Source: Incumbomyces delicatus
Lineage: Eukaryota > Ascomycota > Eurotiomycetes > Chaetothyriales > Trichomeriaceae
Length of the DNA stretch: 64,000 nt
Assembly: GCA_017655985.1 (NCBI GenBank)
Contig: JACJVS010000002.1
Span: 5,111,001 to 5,175,000 of the forward strand
Direction: 5' to 3'
In this document: positions 1-9,949 of the stretch, in pieces
Layout of the letters: every line of letters starts with the position of its first letter
How positions within the stretch are numbered: position 1 is the stretch's first letter
Program-made: the position numbers and the translations under genes
The notes under the pieces: model-generated
What the model was told of the DNA's origin: nothing
The model's database searches: none
Seen by the model: only the letters and a program-made list of their open reading frames with translations

Positions 1-554
1 GTAGTCGCATTCCATATCGGCTCGCCAGCGTCGTTGGTGAAAATGTTCACACAGCCAATGATGAACAGCGTCGTCCCAAAGTTGACGGACAAGGTGATCA
101 TCATATTGCCGAGGCTGTATGACCATCCGCAGATCCATGCCGTGATGTTGCGGTATTTGGGCGAACTTAGCATGTATGTCTGGTAGTACACTCCGCCAGC
201 CGTGGGATAGACGCTTGTGATCTCCCCCAAAGATATCGCCACGCAGATTATGATAAGGCAGACGCCGACCCACCCCCATATGACATCGACCGGTCCCCCG
301 CCGATGAGAGGGAAGTAGAGCGTTGTCGACAGACCATACGGCACTGAGGCCAGGACAAAAGACATGAAGGCCACTTGCAACGTTGATCGGGACCGTTGCA
401 ATTCAGACTGATAGCCCAGCACAGCCAGCAGATCATCGGCCGAGGGACGACGACCGGTATTGAAGCCATCCGTGCCACCCGTGCCATCCTCGGCGCCACC
501 GCTCCCTTTATTGCTGTCCTCGAAAGGGTTCGACGACCGAGACTTGCGTTCCAT
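1..554 (-). CDS. APC-superfamily amino acid/GABA permease, N-terminal part (runs off window)
   Basis: About 184 residues are visible before the window edge. The ATG at 554 is the first in frame after an in-frame stop further upstream. After a hydrophilic Ser/Gly-rich N-terminus come the family features: a LAVLGYQSELQRSRSTLQ segment just before the first membrane helix, then FVLASVPYGLSTTLYFPLIGGG, then GEITSVYPTAGGVYYQTYML, which is the classic fungal GABA/choline permease signature. At least three membrane segments follow. It should be a plasma-membrane proton symporter for amino acids, GABA or choline; the substrate cannot be told from this part. No intron is needed in the visible portion. 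Family call is firm, substrate is not. Confidence 0.85.
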   Translation of the reverse strand, partial: MERKSRSSNPFEDSNKGSGGAEDGTGGTDGFNTGRRPSADDLLAVLGYQSELQRSRSTLQVAFMSFVLASVPYGLSTTLYFPLIGGGPVDVIWGWVGVCLIIICVAISLGEITSVYPTAGGVYYQTYMLSSPKYRNITAWICGWSYSLGNMMITLSVNFGTTLFIIGCVNIFTNDAGEPIWNAT

Positions 555-1634
555 ATCTTCCTTGTCTAGGTATTTCTGGCCCCAGACACGGCAGATCGTG
601 TGTAGCCGGCGGGATCAGTCGAACAGGTACTTCGGGTGCTAATACGACCGACGAGATTTGTCGCTATGGCTGTCTGGTGCTCTAGGAGGAAGCCTGGAGG
701 GTGCGCCCGCGAATTACTTTGTCACCACAACTGTCGTTGCCGCTGTCGTCGTCGCTGTCGCTGCTCCAGACCTACGGTCGGCTGGATTTGACGTTTGGCG
801 GACAGGTCACGACGACCACCAGTAGTGAATGGACGATAGAGAGCAAAAAGGAAAATCGCCACCAAGTATGTCACATCAGACTATTTGTATCCTAATCTAA
901 GAAGACAAGTATCAAGTAGAGATTGCAACAATTGGGGTATGTTAACACGCATATTTCTGGTTGCTTTCCGAATGCTACCTAGGTACAGCTGCGCTTCGCC
1001 GCTTGTGCCTGGGCAATTGGAGCCAAGGGCCCGTCAACTTACTTCGAAGCTAAGGCGAACTCAGGCGAGCTCGAACAAAGCCCTAAGCCCTAGGAGAGTA
1101 GTACTACAGATATGGGTGGGCCGGGTGGTGGAGGCCACCGGCATCCTTAGCGCCATTTTCTTTCTTCAAGACCAAGCTGCCTTGATACGAAGGTCTCCAT
1201 GCGAAAATACCAGCAAGAACCGTAGACACGGGATCCATGGATGTGAAATGCATTTTACGTCGTGCTTTTGCAAAGTACTGCCGACGGGTCAAATCGTTCT
1301 AGGAGAGCGCATTCAACAACGAGTCTTGTTGCGCCGGCTGTTGGCTCAATTGAACATGAGCTTTTGAAGCAAGCTGTCGGGTGTGTTGGACCCACAAGCG
1401 GACACGAACTACGACGCCTATCTCTTGCCAGTAATGTACCGGCAAGAACGTGTTTGAGGGTCGATTGCCACCTACCTAGGTAGAGAACAAAGCAGGACGT
1501 AATTGGTTTAATTCAGCGACAGTAAGATACGACACACGCTACTTTGTTCCTTCTAATTGTTCGGATAAACATCCTCTATTTGGCAGACTTTCCCTTGTGC
1601 ACCAGCAAGAATCCGGTCTAGCGTATATCGAAAG
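555..1634. other. Intergenic; no gene seen
   Basis: No coding region recognised on either strand. It holds two perfect copies of the TACCTAGGTA palindrome (976-985 and 1473-1482). Confidence 0.6.
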
Positions 1635-3246
1635 TCACGCTTTCTGGGTCGACCTCTCGATGTCGGCTGCTGCCACTGTACCGGTTCGTTTTACCCTCAA
1701 GAAGCCTCCTTCTTCTTTGTCCTCCCCCTTTTCTGGCCACAAGATCTGTTTCTGGATGACAGCTCTGACCATCATGAAAACAACGAAGGCCCACATTGCG
1801 ATAAGCAAACCCGTCATAACGCATCCCACGACCTTCAATGTGTAAAGGTCAAATGCGTCAGCCACTCGGAACGTGGAGGTCGTTAGAGCTGTTTGCGGGA
1901 AAATATAGCTGTACCAAGTCATTGCAAACGGAATTTTGTTTTCACGGATGGCCACCCGAGGACCGGCTTTCTTCTTCTTGTCTCCCGCTTGGAATTTTCG
2001 GTGTTTGTACGCAGATAAGGGTGCGACGTTGCTAATAACTGACACGAAAAAGAACCAAAGTGCCAGACCCCATAGCCAGAGACACATCCAATTGCCCACA
2101 AGTCGGAGAATTCGTGCTGCAAGTACAGCTGGCACTCCCATAAACTCGACTGTGTCGGGATCCTTACCTCCAACTATTGCCCGCTCCAAGTTCTCAGCCA
2201 TGCCTATGGTGCCACTACACGTGAATGCTGCTGGACCAACCGACACGAACATACCGGGTCGAGCAGGGTCCGCAGGTAGCTTTTGAGTCATCAGTCTGTA
2301 GACAAATGCTGAATATATGGTAAGGCTAACCAAGAAACCGATGCCTTGGACCGTGAAGCCAGCAATAATCACCTCCAGAGACCGGACAGGTGATTCAAGC
2401 TTCTCAGAAAGATTTCCGGCGTGGGGACCAACGATCAGAAGAGGATACGCCGGGAAGATCCAGATCGGTGTCATTTGGGCAATGGTAAAGGTCAGGCTGG
2501 ACCACAAAATCATATATATCGTTATTGAGAGAACGACAGCCAAAGTCAGATTGAACCAAAATACCACCCATACCACATGAGTGAGCCACTGTCCTGTATT
2601 GTTCGCGCCGTACTCGACAATAGTGATGCAGATTGTGCCCAGCGATACGGCGAAGGCTGGAACAAACAGGCTTTCAGTAGGATGCACAAGAGAGCTTCGA
2701 AAGGTGGCAGGATAGCTGATAAACCGGGTTAGGATCATAGCCCATATGACGATGTACAGCCCTATGTTGAGGAAGAAGAAGATCAACCCCACATAATACA
2801 GCCATGCTGAGCGAAAAGGAACTATGTCAAGCATCAGCTGCGATCAGAAGACCGTACCGAGCATAAGAGGCCATTAAAAAGAGCTCGACTGGCAACATAC
2901 CAACATGTAGGACGTTAGCAATCCCGCCAGTTGCCATTGTTAAGGTAAAGTAAGCCCATGTTGTATGTTTGAGGCGTTCTTTCCAGGAAATATGGGCCAC
3001 TTCCGGAGTATGCGTCGCACTATCGCGGACTAAGCTGGGATCTGACAACTCCCTGTGTTGTCGAAATCGATCGAAATGTTCTTCCAAGGTAGCATTTCGG
3101 TGCCGAAACTGTGCCTCGTTTGTTCGATGCTGCTCAAAGACTGATCTCCATATATTGAGAGGGTGTCGATCATCTTCAATTGTCGGCGTTCTGCACCGAT
3201 TCTCATCATGGGCGCGCGTATCGATGATACCGGATTGGCCAGTCAT
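1635..3246 (-). CDS. TDT-family dicarboxylate/sulfite transporter (malic acid transport or SSU1 type)
   Basis: Two exons, 3246-2901 and 2821-1635, with one 79-nt GT-AG intron (2822-2900), encode 510 residues. Splicing joins a hydrophilic N-terminus ending TLTMATGGIANVLHV to VPFRSAWLYYVGLIFFFLN, which restores the first and second helices of the tellurite-resistance/dicarboxylate transporter fold. Later landmarks are RPGMFVSVGPAAFTCSG and PFAMTWYSYIFPQTAL, both typical of this family. About ten membrane helices are expected, followed by a Lys-rich cytosolic tail. The start is the first ATG (3246); a GTG lies 12 nt upstream. It probably exports or imports malate or sulfite at the plasma membrane; the two activities are not separable by eye. 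Confidence 0.85.
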
Positions 3247-3667
3247 ACTGCCACTCACGTTGCGTGGTTTATCCCAAACCTGACACGAACCAGCAGCACG
3301 AGTACCTTATCGTTAGCAAATGCAGAGTCAGGGTGGACGGGAGCATGAAGCCTTTCACAATGACAGCCTTGACGCGAAATCCATAAAGTGACACTTGTGA
3401 TCATAGTGTCGTGGTGCTTGTTATCGATCAGAGCTCTATCTGGTCAAAGAGGTTGCGCATGTCAAAAGGGTTTGCTTTCGCAGCTGCCGTGCTCGTGGAT
3501 TAGGTTCTCATGATATTAGATATGGGAAACTACAAACCAATTGAATCGCGTGGCTTGGCCCATTCAATTCGACAAAACCCATTGTTAGCTGCACAAAAAA
3601 ATTGTTATAAAATAGATAGCCTGGATTGCGGGATGAAAAATGCACACACGCAGATTTGTTTCCCCAC
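3247..3667. other. Intergenic, upstream of the transporter and of the tRNA
   Basis: No protein gene seen. The right end carries a TATA-like element 54 nt before the tRNA. Confidence 0.6.
3606..3614 (+). promoter_or_regulatory. TATA-like element upstream of tRNA gene
   Basis: TATAAAATA starts 62 nt before the mature tRNA 5' end. Upstream TATA elements occur at many fungal Pol III tRNA genes, so a promoter role is plausible but is inferred from position only. Confidence 0.4.
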
Positions 3668-3765
3668 GGGCACGTGGTCTAGGGGTATGATTTTCGCTTC
3701 GCACCTAGCTCCATGAGCTCCAAGATGCCTGTGAAAGGTCGCGGGTTCAATTCCCGTCGTGTCCA
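3668..3765 (+). tRNA. tRNA-Ala(CGC): tRNA-Ala(CGC) with a 26-nt intron
   Basis: The cloverleaf folds by hand: acceptor GGGCACG (3668-3674) pairs with CGTGTCC (3758-3764), T-stem GCGGG/CCCGT, anticodon stem TTCGC/GTGAA, variable loop AGGTC, discriminator A3765. The anticodon loop reads TT-CGC-A, then 26 nt (3704-3729), then T, so the intron sits at the standard position after base 37 and the mature length is 72 nt. Acceptor base pair 3 is G:U, the alanine identity element, which agrees with a CGC anticodon. The A box (TGGTCTAGGGG, 3675-3685) and B box (GGTTCAATTCC, 3744-3754) are good. The D-arm resembles fungal tRNA-Pro more than the common tRNA-Ala(AGC). Confidence 0.85.
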
Positions 3766-3780
3766 AGCCATCGATAGATG

Positions 3781-3791
3781 TTTTCATTTTT
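3781..3791 (+). terminator. Pol III T-run terminator
   Basis: TTTT (3781-3784) and TTTTT (3787-3791) begin 16 nt after the tRNA, the usual spacing for RNA polymerase III termination. Confidence 0.6.
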
Positions 3792-4722
3792 GGGTCTTTA
3801 CGGGATCACGGCTTTGATGCCCCTTTTTTCCGAGCACTCGAGCCCGGAAGAATTTGTCTAATCACAGGGGATTCGCAGAGGAAAAAAGCGCAAGGGCAAT
3901 CAGAAGGGCTCATCCCGAAAAGAGAGCACAGTAAGCCTTGTTATTCTCGTGCGATGAGCAGATAATAGACAAATGCCGAATGCGAGATTCTTAACCACCT
4001 TGGCTATCCTAAGGATACTTTGTCGCATTGCTTGGATTGTAGCCAAAAGCTTGACGACAGCGTTCGCTGCCCGAATGACTTCATGTTGTTTTACAGCGGC
4101 TGCCATGATTCTTTGAGAACGGTGCGATTACAAGTGAAGCCCCAATGGTCGCAAGTGATCTTGCTGCCCTAACAGGGTTGGACGACGCGAAGGCGGATCA
4201 TGTTATCCCGGGCCATGTGTACCGCTATTTCGTCTGCCAGCATAGCACTACGAATCAATCGGGAAGCCGGAGGTATGGGATCGTCCTCAATGATTCTGCT
4301 GGCCAACATCCGCAGCTGTCCCTTCTTCCAGCTGAGTATGTGAGCCTGATGTTCCTCAATGATCAGCGCAGTTACCTGTTGAGGATTCCAGTCCGACTTC
4401 CAGACCATGCTCTCCCGTTGAGCTTCAAACAGAGCCCTTTGTACTCAATATCCAGTTGTTAACAAAACTTCTTTACTTTACGAACCATGGCATTATTCAC
4501 AAACAATGAGCGGCAAAGGACCTTTGTGAGATAACAATCACAACTCATCGAAGAAGGATATGGGATGTGCTGCATTTATAATGGCTCGGCTACACTGATA
4601 GACTGCAGTACGAGTCTCACAATCTAAAGCTAATATCGAAGAGCCCATAAGTAAATACGAACCAACTGACCTCATTACTATCCAAAAAGTGATTATCACC
4701 TTACATCTCAAGAACGCCGACA
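3792..4722. other. Intergenic; no gene supported
   Basis: Short open frames occur on both strands around 3900-4460, but they overlap each other, lack splice or family support and are not called. Confidence 0.5.
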
Positions 4723-5697
4723 ATGAGCCGCAAGAACAATGCACGGTCTCTTGAAGACATCGAAGCCGATTTGCGAGAGTACCTGCCGACATATTCTCGA
4801 CCATTGGCTCGTCCACACACGGCTGGACGGGGCGACCAACAAGCCTACGGGAATTCGACTCGGCCGAGGGAAACCGCTCCGCCATTGCCTCAGCTCGACA
4901 GCATGGAATGGGACCGTTTCGAGCAGGACGTGTCACAGGAGCCAACTGACCTCTACCATGGGTATGCCCCGGCAAGTGTGGTCGATTGTGTTTCTAACAG
5001 AGCTCAGAGTTACGATGACGGTTCCAAGGATCCACATCCATCAACCTATCTTGCAACAGCTCAACTTAAAGTGCTTGAAACCGCAATCCGTCGTATCAAC
5101 GCTACTACTTGCCTCAAGCTTGACATGGACATGGTCACACGTGAGCTGGTTGGGCATATCATTGAAGAAGTGCTGACTGATCCAGAACGAGACCCCTTCA
5201 AGACCTTCAAGGCGCCGGACCCGCCAAAGCATCGAGATCTCAAGAGCTGCTTGTCCAGTAGACGCACTAATCGAGACGATGGGACAGATCGAGTCCGTAA
5301 GACTGTCACGTTCGTTGACCTCGACGATGACGAAGCTCCAAGGAACGACAATGTACCATTCCACCCCAACACGGCGCATACCCGTCCGTTGCGGTGGAGT
5401 TCATGCTACCCTTGCCGCAACAAGAAGAGGAAATGCATCGGGAATGAGGATGGAAACGCGGTGTGCGACCATTGTAGGTACTTACAAAGTTCTCTCGGTC
5501 GATCTTTATATGACGCCAAAGCTTGCTGCCAAAAGGATGCGACAGATTCGTATATCAGGTACAAGGAAGCACGAACAAAGACCCATGGGAGAGCCGTGGC
5601 CATCGATGAAGGTTGGGAGGCTCGAAGGGAACAGCGACATATTGAAAAAGAAAAGGCATATCGTGAACTCAAAGGCCGCGCTTGGAAGTCAAACTGA
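4723..5697 (+). CDS. Putative Zn2Cys6 protein with the zinc cluster near its C-terminus
   Basis: From the ATG at 4723 a long hydrophilic region (no known domain) leads to CYPCRNKKRKC at about residue 228. Read without splicing, the frame reaches 5697 (324 residues) but the last cysteine of the zinc cluster is missing. Removing a 44-nt intron (5478-5521, GTACTT...AAAG) gives CDHCSLLPKGC, completing C-x2-C-x6-C...C-x2-C-x6-C; this is strong evidence that the intron is real. After that the frame either stops at 5609 (280 residues) or continues through a second intron (about 5559-5611) and a GTGAGT...GCGCAG intron (about 5725-5767). The 3' end is therefore uncertain. Most regulators of this class have the cluster N-terminal; here it is C-terminal. 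Probable DNA-binding protein, target unknown. Confidence 0.7.
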   Translation: MSRKNNARSLEDIEADLREYLPTYSRPLARPHTAGRGDQQAYGNSTRPRETAPPLPQLDSMEWDRFEQDVSQEPTDLYHGYAPASVVDCVSNRAQSYDDGSKDPHPSTYLATAQLKVLETAIRRINATTCLKLDMDMVTRELVGHIIEEVLTDPERDPFKTFKAPDPPKHRDLKSCLSSRRTNRDDGTDRVRKTVTFVDLDDDEAPRNDNVPFHPNTAHTRPLRWSSCYPCRNKKRKCIGNEDGNAVCDHCRYLQSSLGRSLYDAKACCQKDATDSYIRYKEARTKTHGRAVAIDEGWEARREQRHIEKEKAYRELKGRAWKSN

Positions 5698-6596
5698 GCA
5701 CTTGCAGCCTTATTCTGGATCGGGTGAGTGATAGTTGTAAGAAGCACAATGGACTGACATTGCGCAGGGCAGGCTGGACCCAAAAAGGAGGCAAGATGGG
5801 TAAGTATTTTGCGGGCAAGCTGCTGGATCAGCTTCGCCGCCGAACATGAAGTAGCAGGTAAGTACGTACTAAGTAAATCAGGACCGGGATCACAAGGAAC
5901 TCATACCAAAGGCCCCTTGCAGGCCCTTCATTCCCTCTACCCCTTTTTTGCCTTGGGATCCAGCAGATGAATTACTAATGATTGGCCGCTCGACGGAAAG
6001 AGAGCCCTGATACCACATTAAGAGCCCCCCAAGTGCCAAGAAGCTATTCAAAAGCGACAGCGATGTTGCATTTTCTCAGGCAGAGAAGAGGGTCTGGTGG
6101 AGCATGTTCTGGAAACGTGGCAAGCAGCCCGCCCCTTCTGAGCCTTGACGAGAAAATGTGAACAAGAACGTGGACCCGTCTTGCTCTACAGTGCGAGCAA
6201 ATGGAGTCGGAGAAATTCCTTCATATATTCCTTTCTAGGATTGACCTCGACGACGAAGTATTTGGTCTTTTTTTTTTGTTTTTACCTCTCTTTTAGCTCA
6301 GCAAGCAAAGGACCTCGACTTCTAAAATATTTGAATCTCTCATGATCAAATAAGGGTCATTTATTGAATTGTCAAGCGACCTATAATTTTGTCGACTCAC
6401 GAGACGGATATGATCCAAAATTATGATGATGATGATGATGATTCACATTTAAATAGCATCGTTAAGAAAGGCGTGATGAAAGTTTTCTCGACGCCCGGAA
6501 GATGACGGTTCAGACAGCGATAAACGAAAAACTTCTCTGTATTTTCAGGGCAAAACCTCCAAATCTCTATCTATCTAATTCATACTTTCAGTTAGG
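5698..6596. other. Intergenic (may include 3' exons of the zinc-cluster gene)
   Basis: A GTGAGT donor at 5725 and GCGCAG acceptor ending at 5767 form a plausible intron, and a GTAAGT follows at 5801, so further exons of the upstream gene may lie at 5700-5900. Nothing coding is seen after that. Confidence 0.45.
6423..6442 (+). repeat. (ATG)n microsatellite
   Basis: Six uninterrupted ATG units plus AT in non-coding DNA. Confidence 0.9.
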
Positions 6597-7016
6597 TTAG
6601 TCAATTATCAGACCGAGCTCCATCCAGACGATCTGCCTCACCCTGAGCTTCACCTCCTTCTCCGCAAGGGTTCGCCACTTTTCCCAATCTGGTCTCCCCT
6701 TGCATTGCTCCGCGCTCCGCTGCTGATAGACGCTCAACAACAACGCCTGTCTCTCCTGGAACGCTTTCAGAGCTTCGGGATCCGTGGCGGCAAGAGATTT
6801 CTGCAGCGCCTTGACACCCCGTTTGTAGGTGTACTCGACGTCTGAGACAAGCGCCTGTAGTTCCGACACGCTGTTGCGCGGCGACGAGAATGACGGTATT
6901 TGCACCCTTGCGTCGAAGACGGAGCAGGGAGGAGTCCATATGGTGTCTATCCTGGGAATCATTGGGTCCCGGGATGGGTCCGCTGAGACGATTTTGGCCG
7001 ACTTTGTGATGGACAT
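6597..7016 (-). CDS. Hypothetical protein, helix-rich
   Basis: From the first in-frame ATG (7016) the frame encodes 139 residues: a Ser/Pro-containing N-terminus, then a charged helical region rich in Lys, Glu, Gln and Leu (about residues 50-130). The frame stays open upstream to 7130 without an ATG, so a 5' exon is likely; an ATG at 7219-7221 opens another frame that could supply it, but I found no convincing intron joining them. Composition and codon use look coding. No family recognised; no membrane segment or signal peptide. Confidence 0.45.
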   Translation of the reverse strand: MSITKSAKIVSADPSRDPMIPRIDTIWTPPCSVFDARVQIPSFSSPRNSVSELQALVSDVEYTYKRGVKALQKSLAATDPEALKAFQERQALLLSVYQQRSAEQCKGRPDWEKWRTLAEKEVKLRVRQIVWMELGLIID

Positions 7017-8221
7017 TCCCAGAATAATCTGCTGCGTTGCTCGAGAGAAAAACGTTGAGGCTTCCTCGCTACTCTCGTATCGTTTTCGTTTTGAATGGTC
7101 GTATGTAATGGATCTTAGGTCTCGTGGCAACGGTGCGCTTCATGTTCTGCAGAATTGGCTGCCAGAAGCCCCGCCTTATATCGGTGAGACTTGGGCGCCT
7201 TTGTTCGACAGATAAGACCATGTTCCAATGAGCATTGTCTACTGCCTTTGTGTCAAGACACACTCAAGTCATTGAAGGTAAACCATGCACATCTTCCATG
7301 AGACATCAACCGAGGCTCAATGTTGAACGTGCCACCGGATCAGTGCTGTTCTACAAGCAATTGGTCATTGGATGTTTTGCTGTTTTGGTCCGCTTGTATA
7401 ACAGTCGACGGTTAGCACGCTCGTCCATCGGGTCTGGAGAGCATGTAGCATTGTCGACGAATGCATGTTTCCAAGGTCCAAGCCACTTACGACGATGATC
7501 CTGACACAAGGCGAGACATGAAGAACATGCTCCATTGTTACGGAATTTCTTGACCACCATATTCAAGATTGAGCACCGTCTGAAGTTGCGAACCAGAGTA
7601 TAAAAAAGTGTGGATGGGCTTGATGTTATGGCCAAGTATTAAAAAGCAACGGGTTGGGGACCAAACTGCGAGCCATAAACATGCGGCCTCCAAGTCAAGC
7701 ACACAACAGCCCTAGGAACCTAAGGAAAGAGATGGGCGAGCCCTCAAATGTAGGGAGGAGCATGACATGATGATCTCCGGTTTGAATATACCAAAGGAAC
7801 TAATTAAATGTCTGCTATTTTGGGCCTATCGTACTGATAAGATTTGGTACAATGCAGAATCTCTACGCTGATGTCACTCATGGCCAAGCAACACCTGTAA
7901 TATACTCCAATAAATGATCGGTTGCTACTCGCTGAAATGCCAGAGTCCCAGAGGCCGGACAAAACCCGTTACGCCGAGCAAACAGCCATTGGAGACTCTA
8001 TGGGGTTTAGAGTTCCAAAGACCACCGACTCTTCCTGGTACTGTAGTCAGGCGCATGATTCATGTTTTGATAACTCGTATGGTTGATGGTGTCAGATCAG
8101 TGCGCTTAGAATACACATGGCACTGATAAGTCATTGGGGTTGGGATTGCGATGATTTTGTTGCGGAATCTACTCCCTTTCGTTGCATGGTTAGCCGTAGG
8201 GTTAGGGATGAACGTGTGCGC
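7017..8221. other. Mostly intergenic
   Basis: Nothing recognised apart from the possible 5' exon of the minus-strand hypothetical gene at about 7017-7221. Confidence 0.5.
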
Positions 8222-9276
8222 TCAATGGTCTTGAAGCAGCGGAGCTCGTTCCCGATCCTCGTCAACGACGCCATGCGGTCTGTCGTCCTTGTCTTTGCCA
8301 AGCACGCCTGGAACGGCCACCACGACAGTCAATACCAGAAGCAGGCCCATGATGACAAAGGCGAAGATCCACTGCAGGGCGATAACCTTTGTGAAGAACT
8401 GGCCAAGCGCCAGAGCTGTTCGTTGTTAACATAGCGACCGGGGCCGAGGAGGCAAACTCACCCAATGACAGAATCGCGAGCTCAAATCCCATGGTGTAAT
8501 CCTTGAAGATGACGAGGTAGAAAAGACCAACGGCCAAAATGCCCCAAATGAAAATGTTTGCCACGATTCGGGCAGGCAAGTTTCGCGCATTGACGGCGGC
8601 GGCCCCATCCCAGAGAATGGCAATGTAGGTCCAGGCGAGCGGGGCCGAGACGATGGGGATATGGATCAGCCGAGGATAGGTCGAATGCCTGAAATATAGC
8701 ATGATGAGGTTGAACAAGTTGAGGATGAGAAGGATTTCTCCAATCCAAAACCGTCCTCGGACCCAGAGCATGATGAAAGCGAATGTCAACAGATTGTGCT
8801 AGCTCTTTGTCAGCGGGATTCGGCACACGTGGGGCCACCATTTACTGACAAATATGAAGTGACTGCCGACGTTGGCAGCACTTGTCTTGTAGCTGGAGTC
8901 TGCATGGTAGAGGTATCGGATGTAGTGGGCTTGCAGGATCAGGACAATGACCCAGTAGATGCTGGTGACGACCGAGTTCAAGGCAAAGGGGGAGGGACGG
9001 TGGTCATTCTGGCCCCAGATGGTGTGGCAGAGGTGTTGGTGCCGGCAGTCTGCTGGGCTGTTGAAGGTGTAATAGGCACCTACAATGACCACGAGCAGCC
9101 AGGTGACGATGGTGAGGACCTTGTAGACCAGCAGGTTGCTTTGGCCGAACTCTTCGCGTTTGGCGAACGGGTTGTCTAAGCTTGCATCAGCGATGGGATC
9201 GAGCAACGACAGGCGGCTGTGTGCATACAGTCTTTCGCAGGCATCTCTGCGGCTGGCAAGGGCTGGCCGAGCTTCA
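8222..9276 (-). CDS. DUF1774-family fungal membrane protein (5' exon not located)
   Basis: Three exons are clear: about 9276-8850, 8798-8462 and 8415-8222, separated by a 51-nt (8799-8849) and a 46-nt (8416-8461) GT-AG intron. Joined, they read ERLYAHSRLSLLDP, NPFAKREEFGQSNLLVYK, then FALNSVVTSIYWVIVLILQ, GSHFIF-HNLLTFAFIMLWV, and end in VVVAVPGVLG plus a charged tail. This is the multi-helix DUF1774 pattern (about eight membrane segments), function unknown. No ATG precedes the first exon in frame; an acceptor TGGTAG at 9277-9282 indicates a short upstream exon carrying the start. The family call is from memory of conserved fungal sequences, not a search. Confidence 0.8.
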
Positions 9277-9949
9277 CTACCAGGATGAATTCAGATGAAA
9301 GTGCTTGCAAGATGTGTTCTGGGGGCAAGAGACGTAGGCATGAAGCGTTGGGAGGTGACGCAAAGAAATGACAATATCTTGTTTTTTGTCCAGTGTCACG
9401 GGAAGCTGTCCTGTGACCACCTGGGCAACTAAAACACGAAAGATGAACCTCGCATGACGAATGGCGTGGGGAGCCGGGGGAGGCAGCAGCGTGACCAGGA
9501 TAAAAATTCGAACTAACAAGTAGCTTCGACGCAGGGAAGCCGCAATTGTGGGGGAAGCGAGAGCCTCATCCCTGCCGCCTTCCCCAAGACGTCCACACTA
9601 CCTACCTCTCTAATGAACCAATAATTAAATAGCTACACAAAAGGCGAGGCCTGCCAATGATGGCGGAAGCGTGGCTGAAACCATTCCATCACGACTAGTT
9701 ACAATTTACCCTCTTGAAGACTTTAACAAAGAACTGTCCCATGCGAGGGTTCATGTCCGGCTACGAGTCGCTTGCGTCCTTCCGCACCGATGCCAAGCTT
9801 CCTACCTCACCCTCTCGCTTGCCCCTCTCCCTACCTACCCAGGAGCGCACGTTTCGACACTACCCGGGGATAAACTCCCCGACAAACGCAGTGAAGCGGG
9901 GACACCTCCGCAGGTATACAATTGTGCCCTCTCCTTGCTCATGTCGCCA
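9277..9949. other. Intergenic between DUF1774 and LtrA-type genes; likely holds the DUF1774 start exon
   Basis: One candidate minus-strand start (ATG near 9567 with a GTTAGT donor near 9515) does not keep phase, so no exon is called. Nothing else seen. Confidence 0.4.

Noticed and set aside
885..1367. 160-codon plus-strand frame after the permease
   Set aside because: Composition is not protein-like, no conserved motif, no Kozak or intron structure.
4145..4462. Opposing frames of 105 and 79 codons
   Set aside because: Mutually overlapping on opposite strands with no family pattern; a gene relic is possible but not supportable.
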